In this document: piece after piece, positions 1 to 5,955 of the stretch
Numbering within the stretch: position 1 is the stretch's first letter
Layout: each line of letters opens with the position of its first letter
From: Akkermansiaceae bacterium
Lineage (GTDB): Bacteria > Verrucomicrobiota > Verrucomicrobiia > Verrucomicrobiales > Akkermansiaceae
DNA length: 6,680 nucleotides
Reading direction: 5' to 3'
NCBI GenBank assembly: GCA_023301645.1
Contig: JALZUH010000125.1
Coordinates: 1 to 6,680, forward strand
The notes under the pieces: model-generated
Databases searched by the model: none
What the model was told of the DNA's origin: nothing
Seen by the model: only the letters and a program-made list of their open reading frames with translations
Position numbers and translations under genes: made by a program

Positions 1-16
1 CTGACGTCGCTCCTAG
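1..16 (+). pseudogene. Extreme 3' end of a second PEP-CTERM gene (partial; status uncertain)
   Basis: Aligned with the end of the gene at 496-1173, codons CGT CGC TCC TAG (5-16) correspond to CGT CGC GCC TAG (1162-1173). The codon before them is TGA (2-4) where the partner has CGC. The upstream paralogue would therefore stop three residues earlier, losing part of the C-terminal Arg cluster, unless the frame differs. The body of the gene lies outside the window, so it may be an intact gene with a slightly shorter tail or a pseudogene. The assignment rests only on repeat homology. Confidence 0.4.
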
Positions 17-44
17 TATAGATCCTCGATCTTAATTCATTCTC

Positions 45-77
45 AGCAATCACCCTTCATTGGGTGGTTGCTTTTTT
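45..77 (+). terminator. Intrinsic terminator, copy A
   Basis: An 11-bp stem (45-55 with 62-72, one G-U wobble) encloses the 6-nt loop TTCATT and runs into six T residues (72-77). It is essentially identical to the hairpin at 1202-1234. It lies about 30 bp after the stop of the upstream PEP-CTERM paralogue and would end that transcript. The T-run is only on the plus-strand side, so it would not efficiently stop minus-strand transcription. Confidence 0.8.
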
Positions 78-124
78 ATGCCTCAGTTTCTCTGACATTG
101 CGCCATCTGAGCTATCCAACATGA

Positions 125-217
125 CTACATCATAGGCTTCCTATCAAGGCTGCGACACTGGATCCCCTCTGAGATATGAGCCGCTGGAGTATCCTCCGAA
201 GCAGCTAGATCAGCTGT
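125..217 (-). pseudogene. Decayed C-terminal fragment of yifB (duplication remnant)
   Basis: Read on the minus strand, 217 to 125 encodes about 30 residues and a TAG stop collinear with the last 30 residues of the YifB protein at 1282-2820. Shared blocks include ADLAASED, AAHI and RSLDRK, followed by MM and the stop. Seven residues differ (I to T, Q to P, L to S, A to G, Y to C, L to P, plus the first). Amino-acid-changing differences outnumber silent ones, as expected without selection. No Walker motifs or start are present because the similarity stops near 217. It arose with the tandem duplication and cannot make a working ATPase. Confidence 0.85.
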
Positions 218-386
218 TGCATGGCTAATGGATATTGACGGTAGGCCGACTTATTTGCAGTTTTAGCCTGGCAGTTTATAAAGCAGTCACCATCACTCAT
301 CAAGTGACCGACATATCACCGAACGCGAAAAATATCGTAATTAAAGTAGGTGATGTGGTCTTTTCCCGTCCTGACAGTTTATAGCA

Positions 387-415
387 TTGAAATATATTTG
401 TTAGAATGCAATAAT
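387..415 (+). promoter_or_regulatory. Sigma70-like promoter for the PEP-CTERM gene
   Basis: A -35 hexamer TTGAAA (387-392, 5/6 to consensus) is followed after exactly 17 bp by a -10 hexamer AATAAT (410-415, 5/6). Transcription would begin near 422, leaving a leader of about 74 nt before the ATG at 496. The surrounding DNA is strongly AT-rich. An alternative -10 (TAGAAT, 402-407) lacks a well-placed -35. The call rests on consensus matching only. Confidence 0.5.
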
Positions 416-422
416 CCAATAT

Positions 423-434
423 ATCGCAAGCGAT
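423..434. promoter_or_regulatory. Palindrome at the predicted PEP-CTERM transcript start (possible operator)
   Basis: ATCGC-AA-GCGAT is a perfect 5-bp inverted repeat with a 2-bp centre, starting within a base or two of the predicted transcription start. A palindrome there could be a repressor site or a small 5' hairpin. It is short and may be chance; no second copy was noticed in the window. Confidence 0.25.
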
Positions 435-495
435 TGAAGTGTTTAACAAACCTTCCGCCCGATCTTTAATATTCAATTAACAATCCCCATATATC

Positions 496-1173
496 ATGTT
501 TAAAAAATATACCCTACTCGCATCACTAGGTTTAGCGACAGCGTCTCATGCAGCAACTCTAGTAGTTGATGGCTTTGATAGTAACAGCACTTCAATAGGA
601 GGCTTCACTGTTACCTCCGTAGTAAATAGCTTGGGAATCGAGCATAACTTCACACAAACAGGAGATTTGGATGGGCGTGGTAATGGTAATGATACATTAT
701 CATTTACTATTACTGAGCGTCTTTACAATGGCTCTACTGTCGCAGGCGGCCTAGTCACACTAGGCACAGAAGTCCAACTTGCCAGCCCAACTGGCACAGC
801 TTTTGGTGGCGGCACCTTAAACGCCGGAGATACCGTCCGATTCACGCTAGAAGACATCGTATACACCAGTGGAGCAGCTGGCGCAGAAGCCACATTCCTC
901 GGGTTTGATTCCGTCTTTACAGCTGGAGCCACCGGCGACCGCACTTCTGCCTTGGGATTAACTGATGCCGTAGTAAGAACCACCCCCCGATTCACCACTC
1001 TTGCATTCCCAGATAGCGACACAGCGGACACTGCTGTTACTTTTACATCAACTGATGCGGTTACTGTCATCAGAGATCTTGATTTTTCATTCGAAGTAGT
1101 TCCAGAACCATCTTCTACCAGTCTTCTTGGTCTTGGCGGTCTCGCTCTACTAGCACGCCGCCGTCGCGCCTAG
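496..1173 (+). CDS. Secreted PEP-CTERM sorting-domain protein
   Basis: A 225-aa exported protein. Residues 1-19 form a signal peptide (MFKK basic start, hydrophobic core, cleavage expected after ASHA). The body (about 20-200) is rich in Thr, Ser, Gly, Ala and Asp, has no Cys or Trp, and looks like a beta-strand extracellular domain of no family I recognise. The C-terminus is a textbook PEP-CTERM tail: VPEPSS (202-207), a short hydrophobic helix rich in Leu and Gly (about 208-220), then RRRRA. In this family an exosortase recognises the tail and processes the protein during surface or exopolysaccharide-linked sorting. No exosortase gene is present here. The gene stands alone, with its own predicted promoter (387-415) and terminator (1202-1234), convergent with yifB. 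No Shine-Dalgarno precedes the ATG; the start is supported by the signal peptide. A near-identical gene end at 1-16 shows that it was duplicated. Its function is unknown. Confidence 0.9.
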   Translation: MFKKYTLLASLGLATASHAATLVVDGFDSNSTSIGGFTVTSVVNSLGIEHNFTQTGDLDGRGNGNDTLSFTITERLYNGSTVAGGLVTLGTEVQLASPTGTAFGGGTLNAGDTVRFTLEDIVYTSGAAGAEATFLGFDSVFTAGATGDRTSALGLTDAVVRTTPRFTTLAFPDSDTADTAVTFTSTDAVTVIRDLDFSFEVVPEPSSTSLLGLGGLALLARRRRA

Positions 1174-1374
1174 TATAGATCTTCGATCTTAATTCATTCT
1201 CAGCAATCACCCTTCATTGGGTGGTTGCTTTTTTATGCCTTAGTTTCAGTGACATTGCCCCATCTGAGCTAGCGAATATGACTACATCATAAGCTTCCTA
1301 TCAAGACTGCGATACTGAATCGCCTCAAGGATATGAGCCGCTTGGATATCCTCCGAAGCTGCTAAATCAGCTAG
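1159..1374. repeat. Copy B of the tandem duplication (functional partner of 2-217)
   Basis: This is the intact partner of the repeat at 2-217, at the same 1157-bp offset. It contains the last Arg codons and stop of the PEP-CTERM gene, the terminator hairpin and the last ~31 codons of the full-length yifB. Both gene ends are intact and in frame here, so this copy is taken as the one still joined to the working yifB. Confidence 0.9.
1202..1234 (+). terminator. Intrinsic terminator of the PEP-CTERM gene, copy B
   Basis: An 11-bp stem (1202-1212 with 1219-1229, one G-U wobble) with loop TTCATT is followed by six T residues, 28 bp after the stop codon. It is the same hairpin as 45-77. It protects the convergent yifB from read-through. 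No T-run is found on the minus-strand side, so it serves the plus strand only. Confidence 0.85.
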
Positions 1375-2820
1375 GGTGCGAGCTACCTTCAGAATGCGAT
1401 CGTGAGCGCGGGCTGAGAAGTTTAGCTCATTCATCGCATGCTCCAGATACCCCGAGGCAGTCGCATCGATGCGGCAGTGCTCGCGCATCACCTTACTAGG
1501 CATCGCCGCATTACAGGTGACCCCCTTACTACTGGCAAATCTCTCTAGCTGACGAGTTCGCGCTGCTTCTACACGTGCTCGCACAGGCTCTGATCTCTCG
1601 CCTTCCTCCTCAGAAGCCAGTTCGCGGTATTCCACCAGCGGCACCTCGACATGTAGATCGATCCTGTCGAGTAGTGGCCCCGAGATGCGCTGACGGTATT
1701 TTTCGATCTGCGGTGGTGAACAGCGGCACTCACGCTTAGGATCTCCGTAGTAGCCACAGGGACAGGGATTCATCGCAGCGATTAGCATGAATCGACTTGG
1801 AAAGGTAAGTGTGCCCGCCGAGCGCGAAATCGTCACCGTATGATCCTCAAGCGGGGCGCGCAATGTTTCTAGTGTCTGCCTGCGAAACTCAGGCAGCTCA
1901 TCGAGGAATAACACCCCATTATGAGCCAGCGAAACCTCACCCGGACCAGGATTAGCACCGCCACCAATGAGCCCTACATCAGAAATAGTGTAGTGAGGTG
2001 ACCTAAACGGACGGGTCACCAGCAGAGAGCTTTCCTTACTAAGCAGCCCAGAAATCGAGTGAATCTTCGTCGCCTCGATAGATTCCTCCTCTGACATATC
2101 AGGCAAAATCGTCGGCAGACGCTTGGCGATCATTGACTTCCCAGTGCCAGGAGGACCTACCATCAGGAGATTATGGCCACCAGCTGCTGCCACTTCTAGA
2201 GCTCGCTTTACCTGATGCTGCCCCTTCACATCCTCCATTCCGATCTCATAGTGGCGATAAGTCGCAAAAAGCTTCTTCCTATCTAGCGCGTAAGGGGCGA
2301 GTAATCGCTGCCCTGTAATAAAATCCCAAGCTTGGCGTAAATCATCTACTCCATACACCTCAATACCATCAACAATGGCAGCTTCAGCAGCATTTGCGGC
2401 AGGCACGATCAAGCGCGTGCGACCCTTGCGCCGTGCCTCAATGGCCATGGGCAGAATACCCTGAATAGGCCGAACCATACCATCGAGGGCAAGTTCACCG
2501 ACAATGGAATATTTCTCAGGCTCGATCATACGGTCATCACCTGCCGTTTCAGCTAGAGCTAAGGCAATGGGCAGATCGTATCGTGGCCCTTCTTTCTTCA
2601 GATCAGCTGGCGCGAGATTAACCGTCTTCACGCCATCTGCCCACGAAAGTGCGGAGTTACTGAGTGCGGAGGTGACTCTCTGCGAGCTTTCTCGCACAGC
2701 AGCATCAGGAAGCCCTACTACATTAATGGCAGGTTTCTCTGCATTGAAGGCACTCACTTCAACCTCAACCTCAACACCCTCGACACCCATAAGGGCTGAT
2801 GAAAAAACACGCACGATCAT
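1282..2820 (-). CDS. yifB: YifB/ComM-family Mg-chelatase-like AAA+ ATPase
   Basis: A 512-aa protein, the usual full length for the family. The N-terminal ChlI/Lon-S5-like domain (about 1-170) has the family signatures VVGLPDAAVRES (34-45) and a GELALDG segment (108-114). The AAA+ core carries Walker A GPPGTGKS (222-229) and Walker B GVLFLDEL (302-309). A Cys cluster (353, 355, 365, 367, beginning NPCPCG) probably binds zinc, and a GPLLDRIDLH segment (381-390) follows. The C-terminal helical domain has the typical SARAHDRILKVARTLADLA stretch (469-487). Characterised ComM proteins are hexameric helicases promoting branch migration during natural transformation; many YifB members are uncharacterised, so that role is inferred. 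The ATG at 2820 fits the family's conserved N-terminus (MIVRVFSSALMGVEGVEVEVEV-type). It is convergent with the PEP-CTERM gene and divergent from rplI. Its last ~30 codons recur as a dead copy at 125-217. Confidence 0.93.
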   Translation of the reverse strand: MIVRVFSSALMGVEGVEVEVEVSAFNAEKPAINVVGLPDAAVRESSQRVTSALSNSALSWADGVKTVNLAPADLKKEGPRYDLPIALALAETAGDDRMIEPEKYSIVGELALDGMVRPIQGILPMAIEARRKGRTRLIVPAANAAEAAIVDGIEVYGVDDLRQAWDFITGQRLLAPYALDRKKLFATYRHYEIGMEDVKGQHQVKRALEVAAAGGHNLLMVGPPGTGKSMIAKRLPTILPDMSEEESIEATKIHSISGLLSKESSLLVTRPFRSPHYTISDVGLIGGGANPGPGEVSLAHNGVLFLDELPEFRRQTLETLRAPLEDHTVTISRSAGTLTFPSRFMLIAAMNPCPCGYYGDPKRECRCSPPQIEKYRQRISGPLLDRIDLHVEVPLVEYRELASEEEGERSEPVRARVEAARTRQLERFASSKGVTCNAAMPSKVMREHCRIDATASGYLEHAMNELNFSARAHDRILKVARTLADLAASEDIQAAHILEAIQYRSLDRKLMM

Positions 2821-2896
2821 AGACTGACTAATCTATCGACTCATCCCACTCCGTAAAGACTCAAAGCATCAACCGTAAGTATTCATCAAATCTTGC

Positions 2897-2925
2897 TTGA
2901 CTCAACGCCCTAGCCAGCCTATCTC
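2897..2925 (+). promoter_or_regulatory. Candidate sigma70 promoter of rplI
   Basis: TTGACT (2897-2902, 5/6 to the -35 consensus) and TATCTC (2920-2925, 3/6 to the -10 consensus) are separated by 17 bp. Transcription would start near 2932, leaving a leader of about 45 nt before rplI. The -10 is weak. The position in the 156-bp spacer between the divergent yifB and rplI genes supports a promoter here, because rplI has no same-strand gene directly upstream. Confidence 0.4.
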
Positions 2926-2976
2926 CTGCTTTCAAGCAATTTTTCCCTGCAACCTAAACGTTTAACACTTTTTCCC

Positions 2977-3447
2977 ATGGCTACAACAGAAGTAATTCTC
3001 CGCGAAAAAATCAACAACCTCGGCGCTGAAGCTGACGTTGTAAAAGTCAAAGCTGGCTTCGCCCGCAATTTCCTTATCCCACAAGGTAAGGCATTCGAAG
3101 CAAACAAGGCTAGCATCAAGCACCTTGACTCACTCAATGCTGCACGTGTAAAGCGTGAGGCTGCTGAAGCTGCTGATGCACAGGAAGTCGCTGCTAAGAT
3201 CAAAGGCCTCAAGCTTAACTTCACTCTTGAGACTGGACAGGGCGGCAAGGCATTCGGCTCAGTTACATCTATCGACATCCACAAGGAGCTTTCAGCTAAG
3301 GGTGTAGAAGTAGACCGTCACGCGATCCAACTCAGCTCACCAATCAAGTCTTCTGGTAAGCAGGACATCGAAATTAAGATTCACGCTGACGTTACAGCCA
3401 AGCTTAAGATCAATGTTTCAGCTGCTGGTGAAGAATCAGCTTCATAA
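2977..3447 (+). CDS. rplI: 50S ribosomal protein bL9
   Basis: A 156-aa protein, close to the family's ~150 aa. The N-terminal rRNA-binding domain has the conserved pattern EVILREKINNLGAEADVVKV and then KAGFARNFLIPQGKA (about 25-39), the bL9 signature. A long connecting helix rich in Ala, Lys and Glu (about 42-75) leads to the C-terminal domain, with GKAFGSVTSIDI (about 90-101) and SPIKSSGKQDIEIKIHADV (about 120-138). bL9 binds 23S rRNA near the base of the L1 stalk and helps keep the reading frame. In many bacteria rplI ends an rpsF-rpsR operon; here it is alone, divergent from yifB and closed by its own terminator. The ATG at 2977 fits the family start despite no Shine-Dalgarno and a pyrimidine-rich leader. 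Confidence 0.97.
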   Translation: MATTEVILREKINNLGAEADVVKVKAGFARNFLIPQGKAFEANKASIKHLDSLNAARVKREAAEAADAQEVAAKIKGLKLNFTLETGQGGKAFGSVTSIDIHKELSAKGVEVDRHAIQLSSPIKSSGKQDIEIKIHADVTAKLKINVSAAGEESAS

Positions 3448-3472
3448 GCTCACTGATTATACCTTTTTAAAG

Positions 3473-3503
3473 AAGCCTCTCTGGTCACCCAGAGGGGCTT
3501 TTT
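3473..3503 (+). terminator. Strong intrinsic terminator after rplI
   Basis: A 12-bp GC-rich stem (3473-3484 with 3489-3500, one G-U wobble) closes a 4-nt TCAC loop and is followed by a T-run reaching 3503, 25 bp after the rplI stop. On the opposite strand the hairpin is followed only by a short T stretch before A residues, so it may act weakly for the convergent hydrolase gene, whose stop lies about 60 bp away. Confidence 0.88.
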
Positions 3504-3563
3504 CTTGCTCTGCTACCACCGCACGGCACCTTACTACCTCACCACTGAGATGAGCACACAGCT

Positions 3564-4475
3564 TCAGGCCATCACCTCATCTATCCACTCCCCTATACGG
3601 GTAAATAGCCTATCACGACCCTCACCTGTAAAGGGATCGTGCAGCACGCCTTCGAGCTCAAGGTATTCCTTCACCATCGAAGGTATTTGTGAAACCAGCT
3701 CGCGAGTCTGCTCCGCAGGGCACACCGTATCGGCAAGCCCCTGCGTAACAAGAATGGGGAAATCCTCTGCCACCAACGAGACATTCTGAGCGATCAATTC
3801 GCGAGACCTGATCAGAACAGCTCCCCAGCCCACAGACACGCGGCTATGCCAAAGCTGTGACTTCTGCTCCGAACTAGGAGTCACAGCGACCTCCTTCTTC
3901 ACCTCAACTAAAGGCCCCCCCACCACACGACAATCCGAAGGTCGCACCTTAGTAGAGATCGTCCACGATGGCACAAGGTGTCCGAGAAATTGCACCATTT
4001 TTACAAATCTCCGCGTCCGCCCAAGAGTAGGATCGACCAAAGGCGAGGAGAGCCAGCCAAAGCTCAATGTGGGGAAACGACCCGTAGCCGCTAGAGTAAT
4101 ATGGCGCATTGCCAGTAGCCCGCCCATTGAGTGACCCATCACGCCATAGCTCAGCGCCTGCTCGCCACCATCACCTTGCCCTTGAGCCAGCACGTATTCA
4201 CTGATGGTATCGTCTATGATAGCATCGAGAAAATTCTCATCACCGCAGTCGCCACGACGGCCAGAGCTATACCCATGACCTCGCAGCTCAGTCATCACAC
4301 AGCGAATACCTCGCTGCGTAAAGACGCCAAGCACATCCTCATACCTCGCTGCGTAGTCGCCCTGCCCATGATAGCAGATCATCACTGCACGCACCTTTAC
4401 GCCCTCCTCAGGGTGCATGACGAGGCGATGAAGTTTATGACCAGCTATCGTTATATCTAGGCTCTCGACTTTCAT
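3564..4475 (-). CDS. Alpha/beta hydrolase (Hydrolase_4 / serine aminopeptidase S33, monoacylglycerol-lipase-like)
   Basis: A 303-aa alpha/beta-hydrolase fold protein without a signal peptide, so probably cytoplasmic. Visible elements in order: the oxyanion-hole segment YHGQGDYAARY (35-45), the TELRGHGYSSGRRGD segment (62-76) typical of lysophospholipase or monoacylglycerol-lipase relatives, the nucleophile elbow GHSMGG (114-119, Ser116), a cap region around 145-225, the acid in GLADTVCPAEQ (Asp249), and the His in EGVLHDPF (His279). The triad Ser116-Asp249-His279 is complete, so an active ester or lipid hydrolase is likely; the substrate cannot be told from sequence. Its ATG overlaps the stop of the SirB1-like gene as ATGA, pointing to translational coupling in one minus-strand operon. 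No Shine-Dalgarno was found, which fits dependence on coupling. It ends tail-to-tail with rplI. Confidence 0.87.
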   Translation of the reverse strand: MKVESLDITIAGHKLHRLVMHPEEGVKVRAVMICYHGQGDYAARYEDVLGVFTQRGIRCVMTELRGHGYSSGRRGDCGDENFLDAIIDDTISEYVLAQGQGDGGEQALSYGVMGHSMGGLLAMRHITLAATGRFPTLSFGWLSSPLVDPTLGRTRRFVKMVQFLGHLVPSWTISTKVRPSDCRVVGGPLVEVKKEVAVTPSSEQKSQLWHSRVSVGWGAVLIRSRELIAQNVSLVAEDFPILVTQGLADTVCPAEQTRELVSQIPSMVKEYLELEGVLHDPFTGEGRDRLFTRIGEWIDEVMA

Positions 4476-5365
4476 ACGTGGAGTGTCTCGGAGAGCTCGG
4501 TAAATAACTGCAGATTTTCAGCCTCTCCAAGCGCTCTATAGGTGGACTGCATTTCCACTAAGTAGCGCATGAGGACAATACCTAAGTGATTATCACCAAG
4601 AGCAGCAGCTTTCGCCTTAGCAGACATGTCAGGATTAGAACTCAGCAGTGAGGCCACATGGAATAGCCGCCCCTTATGAAAGCCGTCTACTAGATACGGC
4701 TCTCCCTGAATGCTGATTTTATTAAGGAAATGTCCAGGGTAATTACAGCCATCGACCTGCACGCCCATGCGGTAAGCCACCAGCATGTAGAGAATACCCA
4801 AGCTCGTAGCATTCCCCTCACGAGCCTCGATCACGCGACACAGGTCAAAATAACGCTCCCCGTCCCCACCTTTGACCACCCCCTTGAATCGGCCGCTGAC
4901 AAAAAGCCATGTCCTAAGGTCATTGGCTAAAGGTGCCAAGGAAGCTGACGGAGCATCAAGCTTCTCGTCATCATCAGAGCCAAGCCCCTCGCCAAGCTCT
5001 TGCTCAATCTCACTAACCAAAAGATCTAGGCTATCTGAAAGAGACGCACGCAGAGTTACGCCATCATGAAGGAAGTCCGAGATCTGGCGCATCACATTCT
5101 CAAAGCTCTCCCAGTCATCACTCATCGCCACCGCACCACTCGAGGGCACGATCCACTCATCGCGTAGTGTTTCCCTCCTACCAGCAGCCAGTGCCTTCGA
5201 TACGCGCGCTTTCTCACGATCATTAATCGCCAAGCCCAACGCCGCTAAATCATGGCTAATATCACCACCAAATTCCGCCAGTTTCTCTGAAACTGCGGGC
5301 GCAACGGCGGGGTCTTGATCATCTAATAACTTGATCAAATAAGGAAGATCACTCATTGCCGCCAT
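4472..5365 (-). CDS. SirB1/transglutaminase-like family protein
   Basis: About 297 aa from the ATG at 5365. An in-frame TTG at 5374 and an ATG at 5356 (MSDLPYL) are alternatives; none has a clear ribosome binding site. The N-terminus has a short HEAT-like helical segment (LPYLIKLLDDQDPAVAPAVSE, about 8-27). An acidic linker (about 120-137, with SDDDEK) precedes the SirB1 transglutaminase-like core: CRVIEAREGNATSLGILYML (about 176-195), then YRMGVQVDGCNYPGHFL (about 198-214) and YLVDGF (about 224-229). The family His (about 212) and Asp (about 227) are visible. Where active transglutaminases or proteases carry Cys, there is Ala/Thr/Ser (NATS), as in SirB1 proteins generally, so catalysis is doubtful. 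SirB1 homologues are widespread but their biochemical role is unsettled. It lies about 53 bp after the coiled-coil gene and overlaps the hydrolase gene by 4 bp. Confidence 0.8.
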   Translation of the reverse strand: MAAMSDLPYLIKLLDDQDPAVAPAVSEKLAEFGGDISHDLAALGLAINDREKARVSKALAAGRRETLRDEWIVPSSGAVAMSDDWESFENVMRQISDFLHDGVTLRASLSDSLDLLVSEIEQELGEGLGSDDDEKLDAPSASLAPLANDLRTWLFVSGRFKGVVKGGDGERYFDLCRVIEAREGNATSLGILYMLVAYRMGVQVDGCNYPGHFLNKISIQGEPYLVDGFHKGRLFHVASLLSSNPDMSAKAKAAALGDNHLGIVLMRYLVEMQSTYRALGEAENLQLFTELSETLHV

Positions 5366-5418
5366 AACTACCAATCAATCCCCACCTGATAATGCTCAAT
5401 ATACCGTGCCTATCCCGC

Positions 5419-5955
5419 TTAGCTTGAAGACTCACTCTCGATAGTGAGCACCTTATCGGCAGAGTTAGCCTCTATCGAGGACTCAGACTTACTTGATTTA
5501 CTCGATGGTAGCACCTTGCGGATGAACTTCTTGAGCCCACCTTCAGACGCCTCCATGTCGACCTCGGCCTCACGTAGTGCCTTTTCCCAAGCTGGGGCGA
5601 AGCCCGGTGCCTGCTCGCGCATGATACCCGCCGCCGACTCCATCACCTGTAACTGGCGTTGCTCTGCCTTACCCGGCTTTTGATTAGCCTCAGTGAGGTT
5701 AATACGAAGTAACTCATTCTGACTCTTCAGACTCTCCAGCTCTTCCTCTAGCTTCTCGTTACCCTTTGAGTTAATTTTCAGCTGAGTATTAAGGTGGCCT
5801 TGCAGCTCTTTAGCCTCTGTTTCTATTCGCTTATTCTCCACGCGCAGCTGCTTGATGTCTTTCTGCTTAAGCCTCCACGTAGTCACCATAAAAATAAGTC
5901 CCAAGACAAGCCCCCATGTGAAGGGCTCTGAGACGATCTGTAGAAAAATATCCAT
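5419..5955 (-). CDS. Hypothetical membrane-anchored coiled-coil protein
   Basis: A 178-aa protein I do not recognise. A single N-terminal hydrophobic helix (about 10-27, WGLVLGLIFMVTTW) is followed at once by WRLKQK, which by the positive-inside rule places the bulk in the cytoplasm. Residues 30-92 are a Glu/Lys/Gln/Leu-rich heptad-like coiled coil. A more ordered segment follows (about 98-149, containing APGFAPAWEKALREAE and GGLKKFIRKVLP), then a Ser/Glu-rich low-complexity tail (151-178). The architecture resembles small membrane-tethered scaffold or division-associated proteins, but that is shape only. It is the first gene of the presumed minus-strand unit with the SirB1-like and hydrolase genes. 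The ATG at 5955 begins just before the membrane helix; no Shine-Dalgarno is seen. Confidence 0.75.
   Translation of the reverse strand: MDIFLQIVSEPFTWGLVLGLIFMVTTWRLKQKDIKQLRVENKRIETEAKELQGHLNTQLKINSKGNEKLEEELESLKSQNELLRINLTEANQKPGKAEQRQLQVMESAAGIMREQAPGFAPAWEKALREAEVDMEASEGGLKKFIRKVLPSSKSSKSESSIEANSADKVLTIESESSS

Larger units (their letters stand above)
2..217. repeat. Copy A of a ~1157-bp tandem duplication (visible 3' part)
   Basis: This stretch matches 1159-1374 at a constant offset of 1157 bp with no indels. By hand count there are about 21 mismatches over 14-214, roughly 90% identity. The match covers the stop region of a PEP-CTERM gene, its terminator and the end of yifB. Only about 2 mismatches fall in 14-90, whereas about 13 fall in the former yifB coding part (121-214). 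Similarity fades between about 215 and 227. In a simple tandem duplication the unit would run from about 218 to 1374, so the rest of copy A lies upstream of the window. Repeat identity is seen directly; the tandem mechanism is inferred. Confidence 0.9.
218..495. other. AT-rich non-coding leader upstream of the PEP-CTERM gene
   Basis: I see no gene in this stretch; with the remnant at 1-217 it makes 495 bp without an intact gene. It holds a sigma70-like promoter (387-415), a short palindrome at the predicted transcript start (423-434), and an upstream inverted repeat GTCAC (286-290) / GTGAC (304-308) with a 13-nt spacer. It begins at the inferred duplication junction (about 215-227), so the same leader should precede the upstream paralogue. 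Confidence 0.6.

Noticed and set aside
270..284. Sigma54-like GG...GC element upstream of the PEP-CTERM gene, of interest because some PEP-CTERM genes use sigma54 promoters
   Set aside because: GG and GC are separated by 11 bases instead of 10, and the flanking bases do not fit TGGCAC/TTGC well.
723..1070. Minus-strand open frame of 115 codons inside the PEP-CTERM gene
   Set aside because: Antisense shadow: it lies wholly within a gene with clear signal peptide and sorting tail, and its product is low-complexity Val/Ala/Ser/Pro.
1178..1190. AGATC-TTC-GATCT inverted repeat just after the PEP-CTERM stop
   Set aside because: Only 5 bp of AT-rich stem, and the strong terminator right behind it explains the region's conservation.
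2757..2789. Short CTCAAC-type repeats near the yifB start, considered as a microsatellite
   Set aside because: They encode the Val-Glu alternation (VEGVEVEVEV) expected at the YifB N-terminus, so coding constraint explains them.
2504..2827. Plus-strand open frame of 107 codons over the 5' end of yifB
   Set aside because: It is antisense to conserved YifB N-terminal motifs; its Ser/Thr/Pro-rich product is a by-product of the opposite strand.
2919..3284. Minus-strand open frame of 121 codons overlapping rplI
   Set aside because: It is antisense to an unmistakable bL9 gene and its product resembles no protein family.
4131..4460. Plus-strand open frame of 109 codons over the hydrolase gene
   Set aside because: It covers the antisense of the conserved oxyanion and nucleophile regions and has no recognisable domain or ribosome binding site.
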